Shown in pieces: positions 1-12,338 of a stretch of 64,000 nt of DNA. This DNA is from Siphonodentalium dalli (Eukaryota > Mollusca > Scaphopoda > Gadilida > Siphonodentaliidae). The stretch covers positions 112,135,195-112,199,194 of the forward strand of contig CP136065.1 of the NCBI GenBank assembly GCA_032622095.1. The letters run 5' to 3'. The stretch's first letter is position 1. Each line of letters starts with the position of its first letter. Both the position numbers and the translations under genes were made by a program. The notes beneath the pieces are model-generated. The model saw only the letters and a program-made list of their open reading frames with translations. It ran no database searches and had not been told where the DNA came from.

Positions 1-226
1 CTCGAAAATAATATGCAATGATCTCAAGTGTTTTTTTCTAAATTTGGAATTTTATCATTCTACCAGTCCGAACTATGGTTTACGCTGATGTGCCTAAATT
101 ACACTGATCTAATGGCCTTGCTATCATGAATTGTTCTGTACAAGGAAATAGGAAATTATATCTTTAGTCTTAAATAATTTCCCACTTAAACCTGCTTAAA
201 GCATATTAAAAACTTACTATTTTCAG

Positions 227-363
227 TGGATTTCATTGACCACGGGAAACACAACAAGAAGCGAACAGTTTCAACTATTTCTGATATCAAACAGGTGGAG
301 GAAGTTTGTGGTAAATTACAAGAGAAACTAACATATGTTCTGGACTATGTAGACGATGTTATG
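227..363 (+). CDS. EIF3F: EIF3F, internal exon (third from last)
   Basis: This exon encodes part of the C-terminal helical region of eukaryotic translation initiation factor 3 subunit F, a non-catalytic MPN-domain subunit of the cytosolic eIF3 complex that helps recruit mRNA to the 40S ribosome. It begins after a pyrimidine-rich acceptor (tttcag) with two bases of a split codon. It stays open for 45 codons and ends in VLDYVDDVM at a gtgagt donor in phase 0. The sequence VLDYVDDVM, followed in the next exon by [17 protein letters not shown], follows the family C-terminus as I know it (an ...EDVLSGK..ADN..GRFLM pattern). The N-terminal MPN domain lies upstream of the window. The two downstream exons join in frame. 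The family assignment is secure, and only the upstream part of the gene is unseen. Confidence 0.93.
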
Positions 364-1199
364 GTGAGTTAAACTTCCAAAATGTGTAACTTTTACTACT
401 TCTATACTCCTATTTAAAGACAAAAAAGACAGATTTAACTCATTTACTTTTATATAAAATTAAGTTTGAAAATATGAACTTCATCTGTAAGTAGAGTTTT
501 GTTGTAATACAAAGTGTCATCTGATGGTGTCTTAATATGTGCTCATATACGGTCACACTTTAATCAGAGAGAACAAAATATTTTATTGCATTTATTCGCA
601 ATAGTATTGAATTGATTCACATTAGTAATCGCGTTTATTATAATCCTACTATAAAGGTTGCGGTTACACCAAAGATCACTTGGTAGTAGTATTACTCCTG
701 CGAAAACGTAATATCTCCCGACGTATATGTGATAAACTCTGATGATGGTGTCCTTGACCTCGAACAACTAACATTTACATGTGTATTACAACTCGTATTG
801 ATCCACAATGTAACTGCAATCACTATTGATCAAATATCAATAAAACATTAATTTAATTATTTAGTCATTTCGTGAAAGTTAAGTCTTGGTGAGAATTTTT
901 TCAATAGATTCAACAGGCTGCCTATTAACCGTGACATTAAAAACTATTTGACACATACTTTTGTCAACTACTGTATCTTGAGGCATAGCTTTAGAGTCTA
1001 CTGCATCTATTAGATTGTAGATATTTACAGTGTCAAATGGAGTGTCTTGTCTTCATATAGCAGCATGTGATCGCCATTAAGTGATATTACTATCAACGTT
1101 CCAGCAAAAGATGGAATTCTCTATAGGGTTCAGTGTAAATTTTGATCGCAACTGTAGCCAACGAGAATCGTCTTGACCACGTCCAAATTTTCCAAACTA
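364..1199. other. EIF3F intron, first part, no gene seen
   Basis: This AT-rich intronic sequence has no ORF of note and no RNA gene that I can recognise. A short minus-strand ORF at 564-767 has no recognisable motif. Confidence 0.6.
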
Positions 1200-2640
1200 T
1201 GTCAGAGTTTCATACTTTTTAGCTCAACTTTACTTTGTAAAGTTTGAGCTATTGCCATGACTTGGTAGCCGTCGTCCGTGTGTGCGTGTATGTCATCAAC
1301 AATACAGGCTACAGGTCGTACCTTTGGTCGGATCATTATGACATCAACATTTAGACCGGAACTATTCATTTTGGGGTCAATCGGAGAAAAAAACATGGCC
1401 GCCAGCAGCCATCTTTGATTTCAAAATTCAATCCATTAGCGCGGGCTACAGGTCGTACTGTTCATCTGATCATCATGAAATTTGTCACGGATGTTAATAT
1501 TGACATGTAGATGGGAACGAGTAATTTTGAGGTCATTCGGCCAAAAAACATGGCTGCCGGCAGCCATCTTGTATTTTACTCTTTGCATGACTAAATCCTT
1601 TGGCATGGGCTACAGGTCGTACGTTTGGTCAGATCATCATAATATTTGTCATGGATGTTAACAATGACACGTAGATGGGGAAACGAGTCATTTTGGGGTC
1701 GTTCGGCCAAAAAACATGGCTGTCAGCAGCCATCTTGGATTTTACTCTTTGCATGACTAAATCCTTTAGCACGGGCTACATGTCGTACCTTTAGTCTGAA
1801 CATCATGAAATTTGTCATGGCTGTAGACATTGACATGTAGATGGGAATGAGTCATTTTGTGGTCAATCAGCCAAAAAACATGGCCGCCAGTGGCCATCTT
1901 GGATATCAAAATTCAATCCATTAGCACGGGCTACAGGTCGTACTGTTCGACTGATCATCATGACATTTGTCATGGATGTTAATATTGACATGTAGATGGG
2001 AACAGTCATTTTTAGGTCATTTGGCCAAAAAAAATGGCCACCAGCAACCATCTTGGACTTTACTCTTTGCATGACTAAATCCTTTGGCATGGGCTACAGG
2101 TCGTACCTTTAGTCAATTCGAAATTTGTCATGACTGTTGACATTGACATGTAGATGGGAATGAGTCATTTTGGGGTCATTCAGCCAATAAACATGGCCGC
2201 TGGAGGCCATCTTGGATTTTACTCTTTGCATGACTAAATCCTTTGGCACGGGCTACAAGTCGTACCTTTGGTCTGATCATCATGAAATTTGTCATGGCTG
2301 TTGAAATTGGGATGTAGATGGGAAATTGGGAATGAGTCGTTTTGGGGTCATTCGGCCTTAAAACGTGTCCACTGGCAGTCTTTGCATGACTAAATCCTTT
2401 GGCACACCCTACAGTCCACTTCCCTCATCCGATCATCTCCAGACTTCATATTAATCTTGATCTTGATCTACCAGATGGAAGCTATCAAATGTTTTTGAAT
2501 ATCATTGGAAAACATAGCCGCCAGCAACCATTTTGGATTTTACTTTTAAATATATCTCTTCATGTTGATAATATAGTATTACTTAGACATTTCAACTTTC
2601 CGCATTCTAATCGCTCCATTGACTGTAACACATGAAATTA
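1200..2640. repeat. ~160-bp tandem repeat, 7-8 diverged copies
   Basis: The phrase GGGCTACAGGTCGTAC recurs near 1308, 1443, 1607, 1773, 1927, 2090 and 2250, spaced 135 to 166 bases apart. Each unit also carries CATGGCCGCCAGCAGCCATC, GACATGTAGATGGGAA and TTTGCATGACTAAATCC in the same order. Copies differ by substitutions and small indels, so the array is not freshly expanded. Short ORFs in it are only frames through the repeat. The array lies inside the EIF3F intron. The rest of the intron, 2641-3106, shows nothing recognisable. Confidence 0.85.
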
Positions 2641-3106
2641 TTCCCTTTCCAAGTTGAGCTACAGTGTCATTGACACTTTCATTTTTTATTTTTATACGCG
2701 CAACCTATCATATTTTGCATACATTTATAAAAATAGGAGATTCTCCATAGGGTTCAATGTTAAATTTTGATCGCAACTATAGCCAGCAAGAATCAACTGA
2801 TCACGCACGCATCCAAATTGTCAAAATACGACTGAGGCACATATTTAGTAATTTTTTTTTTTAAATTTCAAATTATAATATTATATGGCAAATGGCGCCA
2901 TCTATCAAACCGACAATATCTGTAAATCTACCAAACTGCCAATATTGAAGAATGGAAACAAGTCAAGCCCGAAAATAAACCTACTTGTCATCAGTGAATC
3001 TGTTTTCAGATCGCTTTAAGCAAAAATAAATGACATTTAAAGGAATCCTACTAAATGACAAATTAGGCTTGAGTTTCATTGACAAATATATTTTCTTTGG
3101 TTCCAG

Positions 3107-3220
3107 AGTGGAAAGACTCCTGCAGATAACTCAACAGGAAGGTTTCTCATGGAACTAGTCCAGAAAGTACCACAGATTGAAACAGTAGAGTTTGAAGGCA
3201 TGCTAAATTCAAACATGAAG
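3107..3220 (+). CDS. EIF3F: EIF3F, penultimate coding exon
   Basis: This 38-codon exon lies between a ttccag acceptor and a gtgagc donor, in phase 0 at both ends. It reads [17 protein letters not shown]...[12 protein letters not shown], which follows the eIF3f pattern SGK..ADN..GRFLM..V..VP.I...FE.MLNSN. It joins the exon ending at 363 and the exon starting at 11024 without a frame break. The region is part of the C-terminal helices with which subunit F packs into the eIF3 core. The following intron is 7.8 kb long and carries a large fold-back element. Confidence 0.95.
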
Positions 3221-3582
3221 GTGAGCAATTTAAAAAGAAAGACATGTTAATCATCCAACTGTGCTAAGTCTGCTAACTAAGTGAGATAACTCTGTAGCAA
3301 GACCAGCCAAGACACAAAAATAAGGCGAAATTGTCTTTCTCTAGGGTGAAGTGCATGTTACAAAATTAAAGTTGATTGGTGATTGCTTTTAAGAAAATAG
3401 GAGCAATATAGCCTAAATACATTAAAGTTATGAAACAATAGCTGAAATATGAATTATTTTATGTTCACTATGAACAATCCCCATACATAATTGTGAGAAT
3501 GGCAGCAACTTATTTCATAATTTTGAGAAAATGCTGTATTTTGTATCATATTTTTTTCTCAGTTGTTGTTTAGCAAGTGGAA

Positions 3583-3775
3583 CAGGGCTTCAGCCAGGAT
3601 AGAAAAGAAAAGTTGGTGACCCAAACCTCTGCAGAGGAGGGTATGGGATGGGGATACCCCCTCCCATAGGTAAGGGTCCGGGGGAAGTTTTTACCCAGGG
3701 GAAAAATTTAAATTTCAACCTATCCAGGGCACCTCTGGGGCCTCCTGGAGCCTTATTCTCAAGTCTGTATTAGTT
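3583..3775 (+). repeat. Dispersed repeat of the 'GGGCTTCAGCCAGGAT' type
   Basis: The segment starts GGGCTTCAGCCAGGATAG and continues through a C/G-run stretch (GGGGATACCCCCTCCC, then GGTCCGGGGGAAG) to CCTGGAGCC. It is much more GC-rich than its surroundings and resembles a repeat head common in marine invertebrate genomes. I saw no second clear copy in this window, so its extent is approximate. Confidence 0.4.
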
Positions 3776-4434
3776 GCAGGAAACGATGATGATATGTTAA
3801 TTATCATTGACTGGGAATGGTTATTGCAAATAAGATATTGACTGAGCCAATGAATTTATTAGAAGCTAACTGATAGCATGAGTTTAATATTACTGTTAAG
3901 GCACAACTATCAACTGTTAGAAATTATTTGCTGAAATCAAGTTGAAGCTTCATTAAAATTGAAGTTTTCAATTGATGTATCAGATGTATCAAATTATTCC
4001 AACTATATACCAGTAATATTCACCCCCACTGGGCACCAACAGGCAGGTAAAAACTGGATAAAGAAACAATCAATTCTTTCCCATGTTTACATTGTGTCTT
4101 TATTTGGAGTAATCCAGTTGTAAGATAAAGTTTGGACATACCGGTAGTCGCATGGAAAAAGTGTATGATATTTACACATTATGTTGTTTTATTTTACTTA
4201 CACTTCCTTTCCAACAAATCACATTAAATTTTCAAGCATGATCAATGTCATTTAATTATTTTAAAAGTGTTAAAAGCTACAGGTATAGAAAAACATTCAA
4301 GTTGCTTCCATGTTCCAAGTTTAACTTCAACTACCATGACCAGATTAATTTAACTACATGACCCCATTTAAAGAGTTTATATATGATTCACAACAGTATT
4401 TAACTCCTCAAAAGACATTTGTAAGACTTTTAAA
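3776..4434. other. EIF3F intron, no recognised feature
   Basis: AT-rich intronic sequence without ORFs or repeats that I can link to other parts of the window. Confidence 0.5.
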
Positions 4435-4850
4435 CTAAAACAAATTTTTTCTTTTTTTACTATAAGTTTTGTCATATCCAAAGGTGGCCATCAAGCCGAT
4501 CAATAGGTCATCCCAATAATGGCAGGACGGCTCACTGGCAGAAATTATGATGTGGAATCTATAATTAAATTTGCCGCGGGACATTTTTTTACTAATTTCA
4601 AGGGCAGCAGGAGTGTCGTCTATCCTCTGAGAGCTGTCTCCCCCACATATACTGCACATTCACAATTCTTACATGAGAGTATAAACTTCAAAGTTTGCGT
4701 TTTACAACTAACATTATTCTTAACAAGGAAATATGCATCAGCTGATGTATTAGTGATTTGGTCGAAATTTGCGATAGCGCACATTTTGCATGTATCCGTA
4801 CATAATGTCACAGGGGGAGTTGTCAACCTGCTTGTCTTTTGATGCACCAA
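4435..4850 (-). pseudogene. GIY-YIG endonuclease-like relic
   Basis: On the minus strand, 4850-4620 encodes CTDTCKMC, then CKTQTLKFILSCKNC, then VYVGET. This order of a Cys-rich C..C..C motif, a second C..C motif inside a beta strand and a (V/I)YVGET strand is typical of the GIY-YIG nuclease domain carried by Penelope-like and related elements, in which a zinc-binding motif precedes the GIY-YIG core. After VGETALRG the frame ends. A second frame, 4659-4435, carries the sequence on with a possible conserved YWDD segment, so the copy is frameshifted and surely dead. No reverse transcriptase was found beside it. It lies just outside the left arm of the fold-back at 5003-9308. It could also be a lone captured nuclease domain. 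Confidence 0.45.
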
Positions 4851-5002
4851 AATGTCTGCCAGATTCCTATCACATTGATATGAAAACTAGTGATGGTGAT
4901 TCGAACACCTGTTTCATTCTCTCCAGTTCATACAGAATCATATATTTCCAACATATTTTGCCTATATCTGATAAAGACTCGTTATATGTTACAGGGGAAC
5001 TA

Positions 5003-8000
5003 GTCTGGTCAATAAACTCAAATTTTAGGGTCAACCTAGAAAAAATTTGGACTAAGTTGGTTTCTATATCATTTTGAAGAGGAAGCTCTCCTCTATAACA
5101 TATCCAAAATCCGCTAAAATCCGCTTTGAGCAATTTTTGTAATTCAAGATGGTGTCCAAGATGGCTGCCATTTTCCTATAAGTCAGCTCGAAGCAATTAT
5201 AGTGAGAACATCTTGTCATATGTATACACTTGTATACCTTTTTGTGAAGCTATGACATAACGCCATCTTTATGTGCCAAAATTGAAACTTCCCGTCTAAG
5301 ATGGCTGCCAAAATGGCGACTGGAAGTGGAATTCATACGTTTTTACTAATACTTTTAAGATAAGTTTCTGAGGTCTTGAACTGGTTGAGAATTGTGACTT
5401 TATTTTGTATATAGCATGTTAACTGACCATTGGAGCAATGAAATATGCTGTTCGTGGGGGTCCACACCCTTCCGATCACTCAAAAATTCGATTTTACAAA
5501 ACGCGGTATAACATTTTACAAAAGATCCCCTTTGTGATTCTGGTCACATTTCACCAAGAAGTGGGAAGAACTGTGCAATGTAAGTGATCCATTCTATATC
5601 TTATTGATATTCGAACTCAATGGTACCAAAATTGTCACTTTGGCTCAAAATGGCTGTCAAAATGGCTGCCAACATATGGAAAAATGTTAATTATTATCCC
5701 AATGTGCCATGCAACCGCTTACAAGTTATGGTGATGTACACAAATGACCTTTCCGTATTATATACATTGAATACCAACATTTCTTATGCACCTTGATTAA
5801 TTTTTACTATTTACCATTCTGAAATCACCAGAATTATGGGATTTTTCTATCACAAACAGCATCAAACTCGGCAAAAAATCACTATCTTTAGTATCAAAGG
5901 TTCTTTTTATTTTGATATGCCTTAAATATGACATAGTGTGGTGTTTTAGACAATATTACTCAATATTACATGCAATATGGCAACCAAATTTAGTAAAAAG
6001 TTTATATTCCGAACATTATTCTCGGCTGTTCCGAAATGGTAGCAAATTGTGACTCACTTGGTTATTAAACATGCTACTTAATCTTATATTATGGTTGTCC
6101 AAAAACCTTATGGGGCACGACAAATTAATTTTAAGGGATGCAGTATGAATTTTGCCGAACACCTCTTTTGGGATTATGTCCATGTTTTTTACGGAAACGG
6201 ACGGAACGTTGAACCTGAACTGACAGGTATCATATTATGTGGCTACTCTGGCCCATTAGCATCAAAATTGATTAACTTATAAACTATTGTCAGGAAAACC
6301 GTTTTCTTCACATTGCATATAAAACGCAATTAATGTGGAGAACACTCTGATATTACCTCTATCGATTAACATATCCTTGAGTTATTGTGGAAAGTGATAG
6401 TCACACAAAGGTGCACCAGTACAAATCACACATGAGCATGCAGTCACTCCATATATACATACATGAATACCACGTAAATGGCCATGTGCCACTCGCTGTA
6501 TAGACATACACCTCACCCATTACCATACAGCCACAATTGGGTTTACCCATACACCAACGCATGGTCATATAGCCGTGAATAACATTGCAGACACACCAGG
6601 TATACTCCCACACATCACATGACCTGTATACATATTCACTACATACATGAACACAAAGTAACCTCTTGTATACCTATTCGCCTAACCATAGGCCATACAG
6701 TCACTCCATGTATATGTATTTGCCACATGCATAGCTATACAGCCACTAAATATATACATATACACCTCACCGATGACCATACAGTCACTCCATACCTGTT
6801 CGCTACATCCATTGTTATATATTACTTCTTGTATATCTATTTGCCTCACCAGTGGTCATACAGTCTCACTCCCTGTATATATACATATTTGCGACACCCA
6901 TGGCCATATAGCCACTCATGATATACATATACACCCAACCCAAAACCATAGAGTCACTCTAGGTATATACATATAACCTCACAAAAGTGGCCTTACAGCC
7001 CTTCTAGATATATCAATGTCCATTCATACACTCCAGACTTGCATATACACCTGCCCCATGACATTTCAGCTTCTCGCTGTACACGCATAAACCACATTCG
7101 TGATCATAGTCACTCATTGTATATCAATTCACCCCACTATTAATTTTGTCATACTGTCAATCCCCATATACATATGTACATATTGGCCGTGCCATGGCCA
7201 TGTAGTCACTCATGATATACATATACACCTCACCCATGACACAGCGTCACTCCAGGTGTGTATATATACCTCACCAATGGCCATACAACCCTTCTAGAAA
7301 TACCAATACCCCGCACACACGGCCATTCGTACACTTCAGACTTGCATATACAGCTCAATCGTGACAATTCAGCCACTCGCTGTATACATATACACCCTCT
7401 CCACGAGCATTCAGCTAGTTACTGTATGCTTGTACACACCACCAAAGACAATACAATAGTACATATTAACATATACATCCCATCCATCACCATGAGGTTG
7501 CTCTCTATATACACTAGCCGCCAATGGCCATCAAAGTGTACTCCAGGTATGCATATACACTTCAACAATGACCGTGCAGTCATTCCATGTATACATATAC
7601 ACATTGCCCATAACCACACAATCACACCCTATTTATACATACACCCATCCATTACCATACATCCAACATGTGTATACATATACACCCGCCCATGACAATA
7701 CATCCACCCAATGTACATATGTACAGCCCACCACTGACCACAAAATCACTCCATGTATACATACAGGACAGTGTAGCTGCTCTCGTTATGACCATACACC
7801 ACTTCAATGACCAGACAGCCACTCACTGTAAACATGTTCACCTCACACATCAGCATACAGCTACTCCTTATATACATATACATCTCACTATGGACATCCC
7901 ATCCATGACCATATAGTCACACATTGTATAACTATTCACACCATTCATGAATACAATAGTTCCATGTATACCTACTCACATCGCCTATGACCAGACAATC

Positions 8001-9308
8001 AACAGACATACACACTGTATTAAGTTGATCAATGTTGATGCTAATGGACCAGAATAGTCACTTGATATGATTCATCTCAGTTCGGTTTCAACGTTCTGCC
8101 CATTTCCGTTCAAAAACAAGGAAGCTTTAGGCAAAATCCATATTGCATTCATCAAAATGAATTTGTCATGACTCGTATGGTACCGGGACAATCAGAATAG
8201 AACATTTAGTTGATTAAGTAGCACGTGAGTCACAATTGATTATGTATACATATACACCACGTATATACACATATGTTTATGTATATAATAATGTTTACCA
8301 AACTTGGTTGCCATTTTGGAAGCCATCTTGAGTAATTTTGTCTAAAACAACTCAGTGTGACACATGTAACACATATCAAAACAATAAACATCTTTGATAC
8401 CAAACATAGTTCCATTTTACTTTCAAAATATGACTCAAACCTGAACAGCGATTTTTTTGCCGATTTTGATATCAGGATTGTGACAGAAAATTTCGAATAA
8501 TTCTGGTAATTTCAGTGGTTAAAATAGTAACAAAATACCAAAGGTGCATCAGAAATGTTAGAACTCAAGCTATATAAGACATACTAGTCAACTGTGTGCA
8601 TCACCCTAACTTGTAAGCGGTTGCGTGGCATGCTGGGATAATAATTACCATTTTCCATATTTTGGTGGCCATATTGGCAGCCATTTTGAGCCAAAGTGAC
8701 AATTTTGGTATCTTTGAATTCGAATATCAATAAGATATAGAATGGATCAGTTACATTGCACAGTTCTTCCCACTCCTTGATGAAATATGATTATAATCTT
8801 GGGGATCTTTTGTGAAATGTTATACCGCGTTTTGTAAAATCGATTTTTTGAGTGATCAGAAGGGGTGTGGACCTCACGAACAGCATATTTCATTTCTCCA
8901 ATTGTCAGTTAACATGCTATATACAAAATAAAGCCAAAATTCTCAACCAGTTCCAAACCACGGACACTTATCTTAAAGATATTATTAAAAAAACGTAAAA
9001 AATCCACTTCCGGTCGCCATTTTAGCGGCCATCTTGGACGGGGAGTTCCAATTTTGGCAAATAAAGGTGGCGTTATGTCTTAGCTTCACAAAAATGTGTA
9101 TATATATGACAAGATGTTCTCACTATAATTGCATCAAGCTGACTTATATGAAAATGGCAGCCATCTTGGACGCCATCTTGAATTACAAAAAATGCTCAAA
9201 GCGGATTTTGGATATGTTATGGAGGATATATTCCTCTTCAAAATGATATACAAACCAACTTAGTCCAAATTTTTTCTAGGTCAAACCTTTTATCGACCAG
9301 ACTAAACA
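5003..9308. mobile_element. Large fold-back element, inverted arms ~1.3 kb
   Basis: The left arm (about 5003-6290) reappears as a reverse complement in the right arm (about 8000-9308). For example, CTAGAAAAAATTTGGACTAA on the left pairs with the right arm near 9260-9285, and the segments around AACATATCCAAAATCCGC, GACATAACGCCATCTTTATG and TAACATGCTATATACAAAAT pair in mirrored order. Arms are perhaps 80 percent alike with many indels, so this is an old structure. The core is a satellite array (6390-7985). No transposase is visible. The right arm carries an extra AT-rich stretch near 8240-8300. Outermost homology is TAGTCTGGTC against GACCAGACTA, and no convincing target-site duplication was seen. 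The whole structure sits in the last EIF3F intron. Confidence 0.8.
6390..7985. repeat. ~43-bp satellite array in the fold-back core
   Basis: The unit is roughly CCATACAGYCACTC, a TATACATATACAC part, and CTCACCCATGAC. It repeats about 35 times with strong divergence and a period near 42 to 45 bases. The many short ORFs here (rich in H, I, Y, T) translate the array and are not genes. Confidence 0.8.
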
Positions 9309-10520
9309 TGCTTTAACTTCTGTTTCTTGGGAGTTTGACATTTCAAAAGGCTTTTCCTTTCAACATCATCTACCTTTAACTGTTCCCACTTGATGGAATA
9401 TGCTCAATCACAGTTGGCACTTTTTGGCCAAGTAAATCAGCATGAATTTTTATACAGACATTTTGCTGATTTTTGTCTGACAACCTCGGAATATTCTGTT
9501 TGACTTGCACTTCACCCGACTGTAAAATTAGGGCTAAATTATCCAGAACAGGTCGAAGAAGTCGCCCGCCCTCTAAGCTTGTCCTCTAGGTTTAACACAG
9601 TTTCACTAGTGAAAGGATGGTTAAGGGAATGCCAGTGGAGTAATAATTTATAGTAATGACAGGCTACACTCAGTTGAAAAGTCCTACCTATGCTGCCTTC
9701 ATCAACATTCCATAGGTAGTTTTGTCATCTTCAGACATGTGAATGCTATCATTAAGGAGACATCAGCTTTCCATAATTGCAAGACTGCACAAATTTAGCT
9801 GCCATACCAGGGGAGGTTCTGGAATTTTTTTGTTTACCTTTTGGGACCCACCCACCCTAATTTTGTCAAGTTATTTCTTCCATTTTTGACACCCCCCCCC
9901 CCCCCTCTCTCTAGAATCATGAAATAAACAATGTTCACCCCCCCTCACTATCTGTTGCAACTACCTACTGCAGGTTGGTTTATTTGCTTCGCTCAGTTTG
10001 ACATGGCAGAGATTGCTTATGCAATGTGTCCGTGCATATTATGTTCGGAATGACCTAGACTGACAGATACCCAGGTATTTAGTAATTTTGTAACAAGATG
10101 CAATCTAACTTACTATCTAAGGCAGTTTTGATGTTAAAATAACATCTTGGAAGTTTTAAGGCCAAAACTACATAGGAAAATTGTTTTTAATTTGTGGAAA
10201 AATTGCTTTTGGATCCTCTTGACCACCCACCTACCCCTCATCGGAAAATATTTTATTTTAGTATTTACAGTTCGTCCTTTAATACACTTTGATAACTAAA
10301 TACTCGCTGACAAGTAGTTCACTTGGGGGAATGAATAAGATTAATAAGGCTTAAGACCATTAGTTGAACTTGTTATCTGAACAATCCCTCTTAATGATTT
10401 AATATGAATCCCATGTCTTCTGCATATGTATCAAAACACCCTCCGAATCAATAATAGAACTGTCTGATGTTCACTGCAGAATCCAATCAATAATGAAAGG
10501 TCAATAAATTTATTGATAAC
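9309..10520. other. EIF3F intron, no gene seen
   Basis: The stretch is AT-rich and includes a 14-C run near 9892 beside a short CT tract, and a GGGGAGGTTCTGGAAT segment near 9810 that looks like the head of another dispersed repeat. Nothing coding was recognised. Confidence 0.5.
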
Positions 10521-10966
10521 CAAGACTGAGTTTAGTGTGCCTGTCATTTGCAGAATGAGGTCCCCAGAGGGTGAATTTAGTGACGCTATCCCACATAGCG
10601 GGCTAGCATCACTAAATTAACCCACTGGGGACCTCATTCTGCTTAGGCCTCAATCTTCTCTGGAAAGTTTCTTTATTATAAAATTTCTATAGAAACTTCT
10701 ATTTATTTTTTAGTTTAGTTTCTCTATATCCCCAAATTGGCACACAACACATTGCATAATTGCGGTGCCCAATGGGTGTACATCACAATATTCACCATTT
10801 GGGAACTTCAATCTGAGTCTGTGTCCCATAGCAGATGAGGCCATACAGAATGAGGTCCCCAGAGGGTGAATTTGGTAATGCTAGCCTACTATGCGGAATA
10901 GCGTCACTAAATTCACCCTCTGGGGACCTAATTCTGCAAATGACAGACTCATTAAACTCAGGCTTG
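10521..10966. mobile_element. Double-hairpin fold-back MITE, 446 bp
   Basis: The ends are inverted: CAAGACTGAGTTTA on the left and the complement of CAAGCCTGAGTTTA on the right, continuing inward through CTGTCATTTGCAGAAT and GGTCCCCAGAGGGTGAATTT. It is flanked by TTGATAAC (10513-10520) and TTGATGAC (10967-10974), an 8-bp target duplication with one change. That fits hAT- or Mutator-type integration. Inside are two long hairpins, each GAATGAGGTCCCCAGAGGGT against its complement, joined by a spacer of about 220 bp that includes CTTAGGCCTCA. Related copies occur at 38.6-39.8, 41.6-42.0, 43.6-44.0 and 46.6-46.98 kb. No ORF, so non-autonomous. Confidence 0.8.
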
Positions 10967-11023
10967 TTGATGACCCTACTATATTTTTTCCGAGCCTTGA
11001 AGACTAAATTTTTTATTTTCCAG

Positions 11024-11101
11024 GACCTGTTGATGGTGGTTTATCTCGCCAATTTAACAAGAACACAGCTGTCAATCTCAGAAAAGCTCTGTCAGTTATG
11101 A
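11024..11101 (+). CDS. EIF3F: EIF3F, last coding exon
   Basis: This is the C-terminal exon, 25 codons plus TGA, after the acceptor ttttccag in phase 0. It reads DLLMVVYLANLTRTQLSISE and ends KLCQL, following the family terminus DLLMV.YLANL...Q....EKL..L. Stop at 11099-11101. A poly(A) signal follows 45 bases later, so the 3' untranslated region is very short. Confidence 0.96.
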   Translation, partial: DLLMVVYLANLTRTQLSISEKLCQL

Positions 11102-11145
11102 TAAGAAGCCACTATTGTCATTTGTAAATATTTATCTCATGTGAT

Positions 11146-11151
11146 AATAAA
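11146..11151 (+). promoter_or_regulatory. Poly(A) signal of EIF3F
   Basis: AATAAA occurs 45 bases downstream of the EIF3F stop codon. It is the first canonical signal after the stop, and the position suits a short 3' UTR. Confidence 0.65.
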
Positions 11152-11561
11152 ATTTAATAATCTCCACTAACTTGTATGTTTACATTGATGCTAGTACACA
11201 CTTCTAGTAAACACTTTTTCTGAATCCATTCCACTAAGTTTTATGCTTGTGTCAGGTATCACATTAAAATGTGTGAAAATTGGTTGTTCGTTGTTACAAA
11301 ATAATTTAATTTGAATATGATGGGTTCCAGTGACTAAGCTGGAAATATCACATGAACAATCCACATATCGAGGGGAAACAAATTGTTGAATGTCTGGGCT
11401 ATTTCTTTACATAATTTTTGTTGTTTACCAAGAGGGGTATGCAAATTTGCATATTTTGGTACTTCTATTACCCATTCCTCCGCTATCGCCAAATCCAGTA
11501 ACAGGGGGTGATCTATTTTAATAAGAAAGTGTATGTGTGTTGAGTAACAAATTATTTAAGG

Positions 11562-12110
11562 AAATATTGATAGAAAATCAATATTAAATGATACTTTTTC
11601 TGGACTTGTTTCTTTGACGAATCGACTTATCTTTGTTATTTTATACCCCGGAAATTATAGAAAACATATTTAGGAAGAGATGATTCATCTTTAAGACCAA
11701 ATCACAAACTCATAAATCGCTGTTTGTGATTCGGTATAAAGCCTTTGGGCTGTGTAATTTTATTCGGATACCAAGATTATTTATATTTATAATTACATCT
11801 CAGTAAAAAAAATATCAACCTAAAAATGTATTTGACTGGGAAATATTGTTAAATATTATATTGGGAATTTATAGTGACATTGATGTGACACTATGTGTCG
11901 TAATGACATTCAACATGCAATTCTCGTTTTCTGGAGAACTATCAATAATGAACATAAGAACAAAGTTGATCTATTTCTCCATATTCTTCTAATATGTGAT
12001 GTTTTTACAGAATATATTTGCACATTTACCCACTTAGAGTGCACCTCGCATATATAAGAGAATGCACTGGCTTAGGAAGCTCCAGTCTTGAAATGGTTAA
12101 TGTGCAAAAT
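11562..12110. repeat. Dispersed repeat, second copy at 18345-18660
   Basis: The parts AATCAATATTAAATGATA, TTATTTTATACCCCGGAAA and GAAGAGATGATTCATCTTTA recur in the same order and strand near 18360-18480. Both copies end beside a CGCATATATAAGAGAATGCA segment belonging to the piggyBac-like family (12050-12105 and 18575-18600). The copies look like two members of a longer AT-rich element. Nothing coding. Confidence 0.6.
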
Positions 12111-12338
12111 TGTTTGAACTTTCCTCTTACAACACTTTCAATTGGGAAATGATAGCATCACAATGTGTTTGGAAATTCTCACAGTTTGTAAGTCTAACAC
12201 ACATTTTGTTCAAAAATAGTTTTGTCTTCATCACAGATTAATAAAGAAATCATGTTTTGTACACAATCTAGTAGAAAATTACTAAAACAATGAAAAAGCT
12301 GTTCATTTTTTTCTATTTTTTGAAATACCTGACCATAC

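Noticed and set aside
7258-7695. 145-codon ORF in the 6.4-8.0 kb region
   Set aside because: It runs through the 43-bp satellite; its H/I/Y/T-rich peptide repeats with the DNA unit and has no independent support.
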